Assembly (NCBI GenBank): GCA_040772085.1
Contig: JAXGYU010000001.1
Coordinates: 2,418,001-2,482,000, forward strand
Direction: 5' to 3'
Length of the DNA: 64,000 bases
Source: JAXGMV01 sp040772085
Lineage (GTDB): Bacteria; Chloroflexota; Anaerolineae; Anaerolineales; Anaerolineaceae
Part shown: positions 54,701-61,707 of the stretch, piece by piece
Numbering within the stretch: position 1 is the stretch's first letter
Layout of the letters: the number at the start of each line of letters is the position of its first letter
Notes under the pieces: model-generated
The model's database searches: none
What the model saw: only the letters and a program-made list of their open reading frames with translations
What the model was told of the DNA's origin: nothing
Position numbers and translations under genes: made by a program

Positions 54701-55805
54701 CAATCTTGCTGACCGATACTTCACCAGGGTTAATCGCTGTCGCTTGTGCGGCGAAGAGCCCGCGAGATTTTAACAAGGAAGGAGGCGTGAAATATCCACC
54801 GGGTATTTCAGAAGTTCCCTCTGGACTGCCGCCGGTTTCTTCTGCTTCCTTCATGAAGATAATGTTGACTGCAGTCTCTGTTACATCAAACCGGACAAAT
54901 TCGAGGGTGACTGGGTTGCCGCTGCCATCCACGATGACGGGAACAAAAGTGTAAGGTGTACCGTCAGGCGCGTCACGCTGAACGCCTTCCCAACTCACTT
55001 CGCGCTCAGGGAGGGTCACTAATTTAGCGGTGGAACCTTCCACTAATTCGGTTGGTCCACCTGCAGCCAATGAGCGGTGCAGTGCGACGTAATATGAAGG
55101 GACGCCGCCTACGAAATTATCTGTTTGCAGTTCCTTGAGCGGGTCGCCATCTTCATACCAGTTTACGGCAAATTTGACCGTGATGGGGTCGGCAGCAGGT
55201 GCAGCGTTTGAGACGACTGGCGGCAATTGAGCAGGCGCGGCTTCTTTAAATGAATGCGCGACGGTGAAGCTGTTATCTTGTCCGGCAATCTCAGTAGAAT
55301 ACTCGGCCAGCATAAGGTCCGCGCCGGAGGCGTCCACCAGCTTAACGGAATACGCGCCAGATGGGACCGACCATGTCAGGACTGACGCGTCAACCAGTTT
55401 ACGAGAGTCAGCTACCACGGTACCGTCGAGCACAAGTTCAAGCCAAGTCTCTGGCCGCGGCTCAGCACCACCTGTCCAGGTGACAGCAGCGGTGACAATG
55501 ACGTTCTCCGGCACTAGCTGTTGTTCGTTTTGCTGAATCTCACCAGACGTTGAACCAGTGGTCGCACCTTCGCCTGTAGTGTCTGCCGGCGGATCTGCTG
55601 GCGGGGTAGGTGTGGCCTCGACCAAACTCTGGTTTGGATCAGGAGTTGGAGTGATACTTTCACCCTCCGCTTTAATCAGGCTGGGCGCAGCACTGTAGTT
55701 GCCATCAGCAGCCATGACAAATTGCGGCGGCTGAAATGCCCCTGATGAGAGGAGCATCGAAACCAGCATGATGATATACATTCCCTTGGTCAACAACTTT
55801 TTCAT
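45726..55805 (-). CDS. Giant vWA/prealbumin-repeat surface protein, IPYTG-anchored
   Basis: A 3359-residue secreted protein. After a signal peptide (about 1-34) come an acidic Thr/Pro-rich region, a vWA domain with MIDAS DRSGS (about 397-401), CnaB-like domains, and about 19 consecutive modules of 75-100 residues. Each module has a Cys pair (WSC or similar, then CTxTN) and a [K/T]LxLVK opening. The end has a CnaB domain, a run of 20 or so prolines, three IPVTG words, then IPYTG, a membrane helix and RRQAKKER. The protein probably projects from the surface and binds a partner through the vWA domain. The ATG at 55805 is chosen over 55859 because GGAG lies 8 bases upstream and the signal peptide begins there. 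The class B sortase gene follows. Confidence 0.85.
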   Translation of the reverse strand: MKKLLTKGMYIIMLVSMLLSSGAFQPPQFVMAADGNYSAAPSLIKAEGESITPTPDPNQSLVEATPTPPADPPADTTGEGATTGSTSGEIQQNEQQLVPENVIVTAAVTWTGGAEPRPETWLELVLDGTVVADSRKLVDASVLTWSVPSGAYSVKLVDASGADLMLAEYSTEIAGQDNSFTVAHSFKEAAPAQLPPVVSNAAPAADPITVKFAVNWYEDGDPLKELQTDNFVGGVPSYYVALHRSLAAGGPTELVEGSTAKLVTLPEREVSWEGVQRDAPDGTPYTFVPVIVDGSGNPVTLEFVRFDVTETAVNIIFMKEAEETGGSPEGTSEIPGGYFTPPSLLKSRGLFAAQATAINPGEVSVSKIATPVAGMVNTWDITLEILAVDQPQSSCTVLVIDRSGSMLNSGRMQAAKDAATNFVNLVVPDTNSLNRVAVVSFAETSTTNAPLTNNKDTLTNAIASFEADGGTYTQAGIKTAQGLLANATGCTTKNIVLLSDGEPTYSTSHTVEDSYFSLNAALDRYVTNSTVPESAYNGGYKIGNGRAGFRTVDTNDWICIRYSGTRCVDWRYAYWHHGQSTINQAGYAKTAGTKIYTVAVSAGDFGTSVLDAVASPGLNYSTDDSNLIDTLFGQIAASILAACKNASITDPMATGFQVVGDVSSLTTEPIAGKATFDSNTGTITWNPGTLTEPVSSGSSTKYARLKYRVEINDNILTSPLPEQGTLYATNGTTTLNYTDINNQSAAKDFVVPQVNPVFYTLTKVVKDADGNVKTGDTHEFTITLDNDNALDTNDPKVKVIKAGETKTYTDLRYQGTYTVTESGVSPATAELTDYTITVVPQTFTIVNTETVDQSVTVTNQELPLGALQVCKVFSNTAIQPSQRVMMSASVSVPSFAFSVSGPSYTTPLTFTLPGGECKDLTGLKYGEYTVTETDSQGFVQSSVPADGKVTLTVDAPSATVTVTNRPAQDGDKTNIQANKIWNDTLSKHPTIGFQLYRQGAGAEEAVGSPITLDGSADTGCTTAGTCEIAAWQANWPEMSVFEDGTGAKYTYFVREGVFVDGTFYISAPAGYSKSESGLTVTNTPMPISSILTASKKWTVPPPAGLVVTVKLMLNGSLVATGTLSDPKWSYTFTGLTPGANYTVIEDPVPYGYTYTVTPNSGMFIDLEPTVIEPNNSLEPFNASGTNYFVVKKGNDRLIWTYGALTPAEQAAFITAFNLVAPSEIEISSNYEFASGMPFSFALMHMDAGGNLSFDAKSGWSLIGYGRYENRLTITNTPIVPKLTLLKNVRGGDAAITDWTLTATGSVTDPTNLTGTSPVTSTNTFKPDTYTLAESGGPTGYSASDWVCMKTGTTTPAGGNVTNKVTLAYGDDITCVITNTAIEPKLTLVKVVAGADDVAASSWTLSATGDGGFSGKGTLDTTTAANDAVLGPTPVKAKIVYTLGETGPGGFTSSDWSCAGGTFVNGTIMLNYGESATCTVTNTAVKPKLTLVKKLIPENETGLLNWTLKADGPVDISGTSGSSGVTNALVEKGTYVLSEAGPTGYTASDWSCVGGTYSKSGNPEVETIQLDHGQDATCTITNTKKASIELKKAWDGATASTTLYISTNTEELGDIAQVTANAQTSTTGAILVEPGTYFLDEDDIPGYTSALKCSLNDGDAIVNAGSIALAAGDSAVCTFTNTQKGRIIVDKKTVPAEDPTEFAFTTTGAGYNDFNLTDTAAPNDQQLPVGSYSVAETAVTGWDTTYECESSVPNKGVAPSSIILDAGEKVTCTYTNTKRASIELVKSWVGAVGSVTLNIGKTANGNEVDTQVTSTSVLTTGANLVIPGTYYLSETTPDGYTSALVCSLNNGTATANAGSIALVAGDVAVCTYTNTQKGSITVDKVTVPDTDTTSFAFTTTGTGYTSFNLTGAGTPNTQILQPGTYSVAETVPAGWTQNSIVCTSSDKSKAPFTNPNFALGAGESVTCTFTNTKKASIELKKEWKGVAGNVTLNIGTSAGGSQVDTQLTNDTVLTTGANLVDHGTFYVSESALPDYTTTLACTIDGVTAAVGENNSITLAAGQVGVCTFTNTQKGRIIVDKKTVPAGDATSFAFTTTGAGYTGFNLTDAAQPNNQQLPVGTYSVAETAITGWDTTYVCESTVPNKGVAPSSIILEAGETVTCTYTNSKKPTLKLVKSFNPTTYGTLSNFTLAATGPDAANSFSYLANATAVKTVIPGTYALTETGTQYGISNGATWSCDSGKTVTNNTVTLAYGDEVICTITNTAVQPTLKLVKAFSPAGSGTLSNFTLAADGPGTNDFSYTADLSIFKSIVPGDYKLTETGEQYGITNGTTWSCDSGKTVTDNTVTLAYGDAVTCTITNTAVQPTLKLVKEFSPAGSGTLGNFTLAANGPGTNDFSYKADASAVKTVVPGDYKLTETGEQYGITNGTTWSCDSGKTVTNNTVTLAYGDAVTCTITNTAVQPTLKLVKEFSPAGSGTLGNFTLAADGPGTNDFSYKADASAVKIVVPGDYKLTETGEQYGITNGMTWSCDSGKTVTDNTVTLAYGDAVTCTITNIAVQPTLKLVKAFSPAGSGTLSNFTLSATGPDAANSFSYLASASAVKAVIPGVYILEETGSQVGFINGNVWNCDGGISGKTEDGNPTITLAYGDAVTCTIINTAVQPTLKLVKAFSPVGSGDLSNFTLAADGPGVNDIIYKADASAVKTVVPGEYKLTETGGQYGITNGTTWSCDSGKTVTDNTVTLAYGDAVTCTITNSAVQPKLTLVKVVDVGDALASNWRLTATAGNDPNNISDLGKPIAGDDNDAQVGPEPVTPGVAYTLGESASITGYSASAWTCTSGTLTTTEIKTQTITLAYGDDVTCTITNTGIEPKLTLVKAFAEGTTGDTDDWTLTATKGIDIISGVTGDEEITDAEVAVGKYILTESALDGYTSTGWACVGGEYALNEESGEESVTLTYGDEATCTVTNAGIAPTLQLVKEFSPAGSGTLSNFTLTATGTDPANTFSYTADNTAVVTVIPGVYTLEETGSQKGFTNGETWTCDSDKTVTDKKVTLAYGDEVTCTITNTAIQPKLTLQKVVTGGPATTAHFDLTATGTSTGASTISGPMGETVTNVTVMAGTYTLSEAVNETGTTAGITPAMYSAGAWTCDGGSLTGTTLTLTYGDTAVCSITNTYNIPKIPFTGIKTWVGGTARPPVTLVLYRQAAGMADPELHATGVVDGTVDANETVAWQYTWTGLDETTIDMRRYTYFIREQATPGGYNVDYPAANTARNTVIPPPPPPPPPPPPPPPPPPPPVVPIIPVTGGYGGPIIPVTGGFMIPVTGKPFIPYTGDESNAWQYAAISLSSLMAFAILLVLGRRQAKKER
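47530..49310 (-). repeat. Six near-identical 291-bp tandem repeats in the giant gene
   Basis: Six modules beginning TLKLVK follow each other with a period of about 291 bp (97 residues). For example, GTGAAGTTGCCGAGTGTGCC recurs exactly 291 bases apart at 48367 and 48658. Neighbouring copies are almost identical in DNA, while modules outside the block are much more diverged. This points to recent duplication or gene conversion. Assemblies often collapse such blocks, so the true copy number may differ. Confidence 0.85.
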
Positions 55806-55859
55806 CTTTAAACTCCTGAGGATCCAGAGTGGGGTCATCTTAGAATAATCGCCTATCAT

Positions 55860-56155
55860 CGTATCATACTTATGCAGATTTTACAAGGCTTTTACGGTTC
55901 AGTTAATCACATGTTTGTTAGACGGTTGTAATAAATAACTATTTATGGTTAGAAATCGGTTAGTAATTTACCGCTTACAACTAAAATTGCTGTTTCTCGC
56001 CCCTTTACGTTCTCAAATTCCTTTACGTTAATCATACCTTAATTTTATGAAACTATCCCGGCAATAGCTGCCTGAGGTTTTGACAGCTAGCCGACCCCGT
56101 GTTAAACTTCTGTCATCAAGCGCTCTTCGTGAGCGTATTTTTACGGATAGTGCTC
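55860..56155. other. Divergent intergenic region, giant gene and mtnA
   Basis: No gene is seen. The stretch is A+T-rich and should hold two divergent promoters. CCTTTACGTT occurs twice, at 56002-56011 and 56020-56029, 18 bases apart, and GGTTAG-like words occur near 55950-55975. They may be sites for a regulator. No clear -35/-10 pair was settled on. Confidence 0.35.
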
Positions 56156-57187
56156 ATGCGAACTTTGCGGTGGCTGGCAGAATCTCACCAGCTAGAAATG
56201 ATCGATCAACGCAAACTGCCCCGGCAGGTTCAATTCGCTCAACTTTCTACAACAGAAGAAATCGCAGAGGCGATCAGAAATATGACCGTCCGCGGCGCGC
56301 CTGCCATTGGCGTTGCTGCTGCTTATGGCATGGCGATGGCATTGATACGATCAGGAGCGGCCACAATTGATGAGCAGTTGCGTATCCTCACTATAGCCGC
56401 AGCCACGCTGAAAGCAGCCAGGCCCACTGCGGTCAATCTGGCCTGGGCAGTTGACGCTATGATCGCATCAGCCGCAAAAAATAATGATGGCAACCTGGCA
56501 GATCGATTGTTGAATTTTGCTCATGCCATGGCTGAGGAGGATGTCGCGACCAACCAGCGCATCGCAGATTTCGGTCAGGCGCTGATCCATGACGGCGATA
56601 CGATTGTCCACCATTGCAATACCGGTTCGCTGGCAACGGTCGATTACGGTACGGCGCTGGGCGTGATCCGGCGGGCGCATGAATTAGGCAAACGTGTCCA
56701 TGTACTGGTCGACGAAACTCGTCCGCGTCTGCAAGGCGCCCGGCTGACTGCCTGGGAACTGCAGCAGTTGGGGATCAGCTATGAGGTCATCACCGACAAT
56801 ATGTCCGGCTACTATATAAGGAAGGGTGACGTTCAGCTTGTCCTGTTCGGCGCTGACCGGGTTGCTGCTAACGGCGACGTGGTCAACAAGATCGGTTCCT
56901 ACATGCTGGCACTGGCTGCGCACCATAACCATGTACCGGTGTATTCTGTTTTTCCTGTCAGCACGCTCGACATGACCCTCACGCATGGTGACCTGACGCC
57001 GATCGAAAACCGTGACCCCGCTGAAGTGCTTGACATCAGAATCGTCGCTGAACCGGTCATGCCCGAGGGCGCCAAAGTACGCAATCCGGCATTCGATATC
57101 ACGCCGCACGAGCTATTAACCGGCTGGGTGACCGATAAGGGCATCATTTATCCGCCGTTTGAACAAAATATCCGAAAACTGATTTAA
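56156..57187 (+). CDS. mtnA: Methylthioribose-1-phosphate isomerase
   Basis: A 343-residue eIF2B-like isomerase with the MtnA motifs RGAPAIGVAAAYGMA, HCNTGSLATVDYGTALGV (catalytic Cys), DETRPRLQGARLTAWEL and FGADRVAANGDVVNKIG (catalytic Asp). It converts 5-methylthioribose 1-phosphate to the ribulose form in methionine salvage from methylthioadenosine. ATG 56156 gives the family's normal start; an open frame from 56099 adds a non-conserved stretch. It leads an operon with a PfkB kinase and ahcY. The other salvage genes are not in the window. Confidence 0.93.
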   Translation: MRTLRWLAESHQLEMIDQRKLPRQVQFAQLSTTEEIAEAIRNMTVRGAPAIGVAAAYGMAMALIRSGAATIDEQLRILTIAAATLKAARPTAVNLAWAVDAMIASAAKNNDGNLADRLLNFAHAMAEEDVATNQRIADFGQALIHDGDTIVHHCNTGSLATVDYGTALGVIRRAHELGKRVHVLVDETRPRLQGARLTAWELQQLGISYEVITDNMSGYYIRKGDVQLVLFGADRVAANGDVVNKIGSYMLALAAHHNHVPVYSVFPVSTLDMTLTHGDLTPIENRDPAEVLDIRIVAEPVMPEGAKVRNPAFDITPHELLTGWVTDKGIIYPPFEQNIRKLI

Positions 57188-57206
57188 AATTGCGCAGAGG
57201 ATCTCA

Positions 57207-58166
57207 ATGAAATTTCTAATCACCGGTTCGATTGCTTACGACTATTTGATGACGTTCCCTGGTTACTTCAAGGACCAAATCCTGCCTGACCAGATTGAGA
57301 ACATCAGCCTCTCTTTCCTGGTGGACTCAATGGTGCGCAGACGCGGCGGTGTCGCCCCGAACATTGCCTACACCATGGCATTGCTTGGCGAACGCCCCAT
57401 GGTGATGGGCACGGTCGGTCAGGACTTCTCGGACTATCGCGCCTGGCTGGAAGAGCACGGCATTGATACCGCGCATATCAAGACGATTGACAACGAATAT
57501 ACAGCGTCCTTCTTTGCCAACACCGACCGTTCCAATTCGCAGATCTCCAGCTTCTACACTGGCGCCATGGCATATGCTGTCAGCCAGTCGATCACAGACC
57601 TGGGCGATACAGCCGTCGACCTGGTGATCATCTCGCCCAATGATCCGCGCGCCATGGACAAGCTGGTGATGGAATGTCAGCAATGCGGTCAGCCGTATCT
57701 CTATGACCCAAGCCAGCAGCTCGCCAGGATCTCGTCGGAAGAAATCATCCGCGGCACAGAGAAGGCAAAACTTCTCTTCGTGAACGAGTACGAATTTTCC
57801 TTGCTGCAGCATCACACCGGCAAATCGGCAGAGCAATTGGTGAATGAGATTGAGATTATCGTTGTGACGCGCGGAGAGAATGGCACGTCCATCTACGTCA
57901 GCGGTGAGGAACACAAAGTCAAGGCGGTGGAACCGAAGATCATCGCCGACCCGACTGGCATTGGCGACGCCTTCCGCGGCGGTTTCCTGAAAGGCTATGG
58001 TCTCGGTTTTGACTGGAAGACATGCGGCCAGATGGGCTCGCTCGCAGCAACCTACTGTCTGGAAAATACCGGCACGCAGAGCCATTACTACACCCCGCGT
58101 GAATTTGTAACGCGCTATCGACAGCATTATGATGACAACGGCAAGCTCGATTTATTGCTGAACTAA
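57207..58166 (+). CDS. PfkB-family kinase, probable adenosine kinase
   Basis: A 319-residue ribokinase-fold protein. GGVAPNIAYTMALLGE is the PfkB signature 1 and DPTGIGDAFRGGFLKGY (with the catalytic Asp in GIGDAFRGG) signature 2. The N-terminus ITGSIAYDYLMTFPGYFKD is typical of adenosine kinases in this family. Placed between mtnA and ahcY, it likely phosphorylates the adenosine made by SAH hydrolysis and so pulls that reversible reaction forward. A sugar substrate is not excluded. GAGG precedes the ATG. Confidence 0.85.
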   Translation: MKFLITGSIAYDYLMTFPGYFKDQILPDQIENISLSFLVDSMVRRRGGVAPNIAYTMALLGERPMVMGTVGQDFSDYRAWLEEHGIDTAHIKTIDNEYTASFFANTDRSNSQISSFYTGAMAYAVSQSITDLGDTAVDLVIISPNDPRAMDKLVMECQQCGQPYLYDPSQQLARISSEEIIRGTEKAKLLFVNEYEFSLLQHHTGKSAEQLVNEIEIIVVTRGENGTSIYVSGEEHKVKAVEPKIIADPTGIGDAFRGGFLKGYGLGFDWKTCGQMGSLAATYCLENTGTQSHYYTPREFVTRYRQHYDDNGKLDLLLN

Positions 58167-58188
58167 CTAAACCCTTTGGAGGATTTTG

Positions 58189-59448
58189 ATGGAAGAATAC
58201 GATATCAAGGATGTGAAACTTGCTGAAGGCGGCCGCCGCAGAATCGAATGGGCGGAACGTGAAATGCCCGTGCTGCGTCAGATCATGGCGCGCTTTGAAA
58301 AGGAAAAACCGCTCAGTGGTCTGCGCATCGCCGCCTGTCTGCATGTCACTACCGAGACAGCCAACCTGATGCGCACGTTGCAAGCTGGCGGCGCTGAGGT
58401 GGTACTGACCGCCTCGAATCCGCTTTCGACTCAGGATGATGTCGCCGCGTCGCTGGTCTCGCACGATGAGATCCCGGTGCTGGCAATCAAAGGTGAGAGC
58501 AACGCAATCTATTACAAGCACATTCATGCCGCTCTGGATTTCAAACCGCAGATGACCATGGATGATGGTGCCGACCTGGTCGGTACCATTCACAAAGACC
58601 GCCGCGAATTGATTGATGGCATCGTTGGCGGTACCGAAGAGACCACCACCGGCGTTATCCGCCTGCGTGCCATGGCAGCAGACAACGCGCTGGAATTCCC
58701 GGTCATCGCAGTTAACGACGCGCTCACCAAACACTTCTTTGATAATCGTTACGGCACCGGTCAATCAACTGTGGATGGCATTATCCGCGCCACCAACGTA
58801 TTGCTGGCTGGCAAGACCTTTGTTGTCGCCGGCTATGGCTGGTGCGGCAGGGGTCTGGCGAACCGCGCCAGAGGGATGGGCGCCAATGTCATCGTGACTG
58901 AAATCGATCCCATGCCGGCACTGGAAGCGGTGATGGATGGCTTCAGGGTCATGCCGATGGCTGAGGCAGTCAAGGTGGGCGATATCTTCTGTACCGTCAC
59001 CGGTGACTTGAACGTGATTGACCGCCACCACTTCGCGGCTATGAAAGATCATGCCATTGTTGCCAATTCCGGTCACTTCAATGTTGAGCTGAACATCCCC
59101 TCCCTGGAGGAGATGGCGGTCAGCAAGCGCCAGACACGGCCATTCATCGACACCTACACCCTGCAGGACGGGCGCTCGATCCACCTGCTCGGCGAGGGCA
59201 GGCTGATCAACCTGGCGTCTGCTGAGGGCCATCCGGCATCCGTGATGGACATGAGTTTTGCCAACCAGGCGCTCGCCGCTGAGTACATGGTCAAGAATCA
59301 TGACAAACTCCAGAACAAAGTTTATAGCGTACCGGAAGCGATCGACAAGGAAATTGCCCGCCTGAAGCTGGCAGCGATGGGTGTTGAGATTGACTCACTG
59401 ACCGAAGAGCAGATCAAGTATCTGAATTCCTGGCAGGAAGGCACCTAA
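58189..59448 (+). CDS. ahcY: Adenosylhomocysteinase
   Basis: A 419-residue SAH hydrolase: ACLHVTTETANLMRTL, ASNPLSTQDDVAASL, GGTEETTTGVIRL, then NAD-binding GYGWCGRGLANRARGMGA and the C-terminal LLGEGRLINLASAEGHPASVMDMSF. It splits S-adenosylhomocysteine to adenosine and homocysteine, removing the inhibitor made by all SAM-dependent methylations. It is the short bacterial/archaeal type, without the long insertion found in proteobacteria. The ATG at 58189 follows a TTGGAGG ribosome site. Third gene of the operon, 22 bases after the kinase. Confidence 0.95.
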   Translation: MEEYDIKDVKLAEGGRRRIEWAEREMPVLRQIMARFEKEKPLSGLRIAACLHVTTETANLMRTLQAGGAEVVLTASNPLSTQDDVAASLVSHDEIPVLAIKGESNAIYYKHIHAALDFKPQMTMDDGADLVGTIHKDRRELIDGIVGGTEETTTGVIRLRAMAADNALEFPVIAVNDALTKHFFDNRYGTGQSTVDGIIRATNVLLAGKTFVVAGYGWCGRGLANRARGMGANVIVTEIDPMPALEAVMDGFRVMPMAEAVKVGDIFCTVTGDLNVIDRHHFAAMKDHAIVANSGHFNVELNIPSLEEMAVSKRQTRPFIDTYTLQDGRSIHLLGEGRLINLASAEGHPASVMDMSFANQALAAEYMVKNHDKLQNKVYSVPEAIDKEIARLKLAAMGVEIDSLTEEQIKYLNSWQEGT

Positions 59449-59461
59449 ATCAATTGTGAAC

Positions 59462-59497
59462 AAAAAGCGCCTGCTGTCTTCAAGCAGGCGCTTTTTT
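59462..59497. terminator. Bidirectional terminator after ahcY
   Basis: AAAAAGCGCCTGCT (59462-59475) pairs with AGCAGGCGCTTTTTT (59483-59497), with A and T runs on opposite sides. It serves both ahcY and the convergent lipoprotein gene. Confidence 0.9.
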
Positions 59498-59511
59498 GAT
59501 TCTGGATTCAA

Positions 59512-60036
59512 TCACTCGACCACGATTTCGAAATAAATCGTGTCACCGAAAGGTTGACCGTCAGGACCGAAGGCCTGCCATTCGCTATGGTACATACCGG
59601 GGGTCGCCGGCGCGGTGAAATCCAGCTTGAGCGGCGTTTGCGATCCGCCCCAGGCTTCAGGCAGCGGGATCTCTTTTGGCGTGACAAAATCATCACCGAT
59701 GACAAATTTCAGCTTATAGCCAGTCGTCCAGTTGCAACTGCCTCTGTTGGCGACCAGCCATTCTTTGGTGAGCGCAGCGTTCGCTGCGACCTGTGATCCG
59801 TCGGGCAGCGTGATGTCTTCGACATAGGCAAGGTTATTTTCACAGGCGGGCATGTTGGTCGGCACAGGGATAGTGGCAGATGGCAGCGGAGTGGGTGTGA
59901 TGGTTGGCAGAATGGTCGCTGCCATAAATACAGGCATGCTGGTGGAATCGGGTGCTGTCCGTTTGGAGGTCAGCGAGCATGCTTGGATGAAAAGCATCAC
60001 GCCAACCAGAATCATTATGACCGTCCGTTTTCTCAT
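59512..60036 (-). CDS. Lipoprotein with an NBR1-Ig-like domain
   Basis: A 174-residue lipoprotein. The signal peptide ends in the lipobox IQAC (Cys20), and a Thr/Pro-rich linker follows (about 35-65). Residues about 70-174 form an Ig-like domain of the NBR1 type with spaced Trp residues (KEWLVANRGSCNWTTGYKLKFV, PEAWGG, YHSEWQAFGPDG). Such domains are frequent in Chloroflexota surface lipoproteins; function is probably in binding. It lies 29 bases after recA on the same strand. Confidence 0.82.
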   Translation of the reverse strand: MRKRTVIMILVGVMLFIQACSLTSKRTAPDSTSMPVFMAATILPTITPTPLPSATIPVPTNMPACENNLAYVEDITLPDGSQVAANAALTKEWLVANRGSCNWTTGYKLKFVIGDDFVTPKEIPLPEAWGGSQTPLKLDFTAPATPGMYHSEWQAFGPDGQPFGDTIYFEIVVE

Positions 60037-60065
60037 CAGTTGGTACTCCTGTAATTACTCAGAAT

Positions 60066-61169
<1,104 letters not shown>

Positions 61170-61231
61170 TCTTTGCTCCTCAATATGCGATGCAATAATT
61201 ATAGTTTTAAATAGTACGCTTGCCACACATA

Positions 61232-61259
61232 ATTATAGTATTAATGTTCTATCAGTCAA
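61232..61259 (-). promoter_or_regulatory. Promoter of recA
   Basis: On the minus strand TTGACT (61254-61259) and TATAAT (61232-61237) are 16 bases apart, about 60 bases before the recA start. No convincing LexA box of the E. coli or Bacillus type was found here. Confidence 0.7.
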
Positions 61260-61328
61260 GGATAATCTCAATCTGGCTGCGAGAATGGGCGAGGCTTGTT
61301 ACGTTATTCGGACGCATAATTTTCCTTA

Positions 61329-61357
61329 TTGACAGCGGTTCCCGTATTTGCTATTAT
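61329..61357 (+). promoter_or_regulatory. Promoter of the glnA leader
   Basis: TTGACA (61329-61334) and TATTAT (61352-61357) are 17 bases apart, a near-consensus vegetative promoter. Transcription should begin near 61364, giving a leader of about 345 bases before glnA. Confidence 0.75.
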
Positions 61358-61402
61358 TTTTCTTGGTCAATACAGGACCTTACAATTGAATAGCGAAGAA
61401 TT

Positions 61403-61592
61403 AGCGGCTGAATCCCGTAATACGGGATGACGAGGTGGAGGTTCCTTCCCGCGAGGGAAGTGTTAAGCCAGCAATGGCGAAAATCGAATGATCAGCGGAT
61501 GCCTCCGGAGTCCGATCACAGACTCCTTTCTTCCTTCCAGAAAAAGCAACTGTTGAAGAACCTGGGGTAACTCAGGCTGCAAGACATTGCAG
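61403..61592 (+). promoter_or_regulatory. glmS-ribozyme-like structured leader of glnA
   Basis: A structured RNA carrying the glmS ribozyme core in order. GCGGCTG follows a candidate cleavage site A61403/G61404. A P1-like hairpin has arms ATCCCG (61412-61417) and CGGGAT (61423-61428). Then come TGACGAGG (61428-61435), GGAGG (61437-61441) pairing with CCTCC (61502-61506), ATCGA (61483-61487) and AGCGGATG (61494-61501). A hairpin GGAGTC/GACTCC (61507-61526) and a P4-like CCTGGGGTAACTCAGG (61561-61576) follow. Two extra stem-loops with GCGA and GCAA tetraloops (61445-61460, 61467-61478) are inserted between GTT and ATCGA. Recognition is from memory of the consensus. Known glmS ribozymes precede glmS and cleave when glucosamine-6-phosphate binds; this one precedes glnA. 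Confidence 0.65.
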
Positions 61593-61655
61593 TGATCCGC
61601 ACGCGGTCTGTTCTGCGTGCCGGCAGCATGTGGAAGGGCAGCCAGACGTTAATGA

Positions 61656-61689
61656 CAGGGTTTGCCCAAAGCAAACCCTGATCCTTTTT
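61656..61689 (+). terminator. Terminator-like hairpin between leader and glnA
   Basis: A perfect 10-bp stem, CAGGGTTTGC (61656-61665) with GCAAACCCTG (61671-61680), is followed by ATCCTTTTT. It lies 19 bases before the glnA start. It may be a conditional attenuator or the end of a separate leader RNA. No clear antiterminator pairing was identified. GCACGC/GCGTGC (61599-61604, 61615-61620) is a further stem upstream. Confidence 0.7.
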
Positions 61690-61707
61690 AAACCACAGAG
61701 GTGATGC

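Noticed and set aside
57327..58764. Long minus-strand frames of 266 and 274 residues
   Set aside because: They lie antisense to the PfkB kinase and ahcY, whose family motifs are clear.
61201..61260. Possible LexA box before recA
   Set aside because: Partial TAG...CTA symmetry only; no match to the E. coli CTGT-N8-ACAG or Bacillus GAAC-N4-GTTC forms.
61364..61700. glnA leader considered as a T-box, cobalamin, SAM, lysine or cyanobacterial glnA-type riboswitch
   Set aside because: The T-box bulge, B12 box and other conserved cores of these classes are absent, whereas the glmS core words are present in order.
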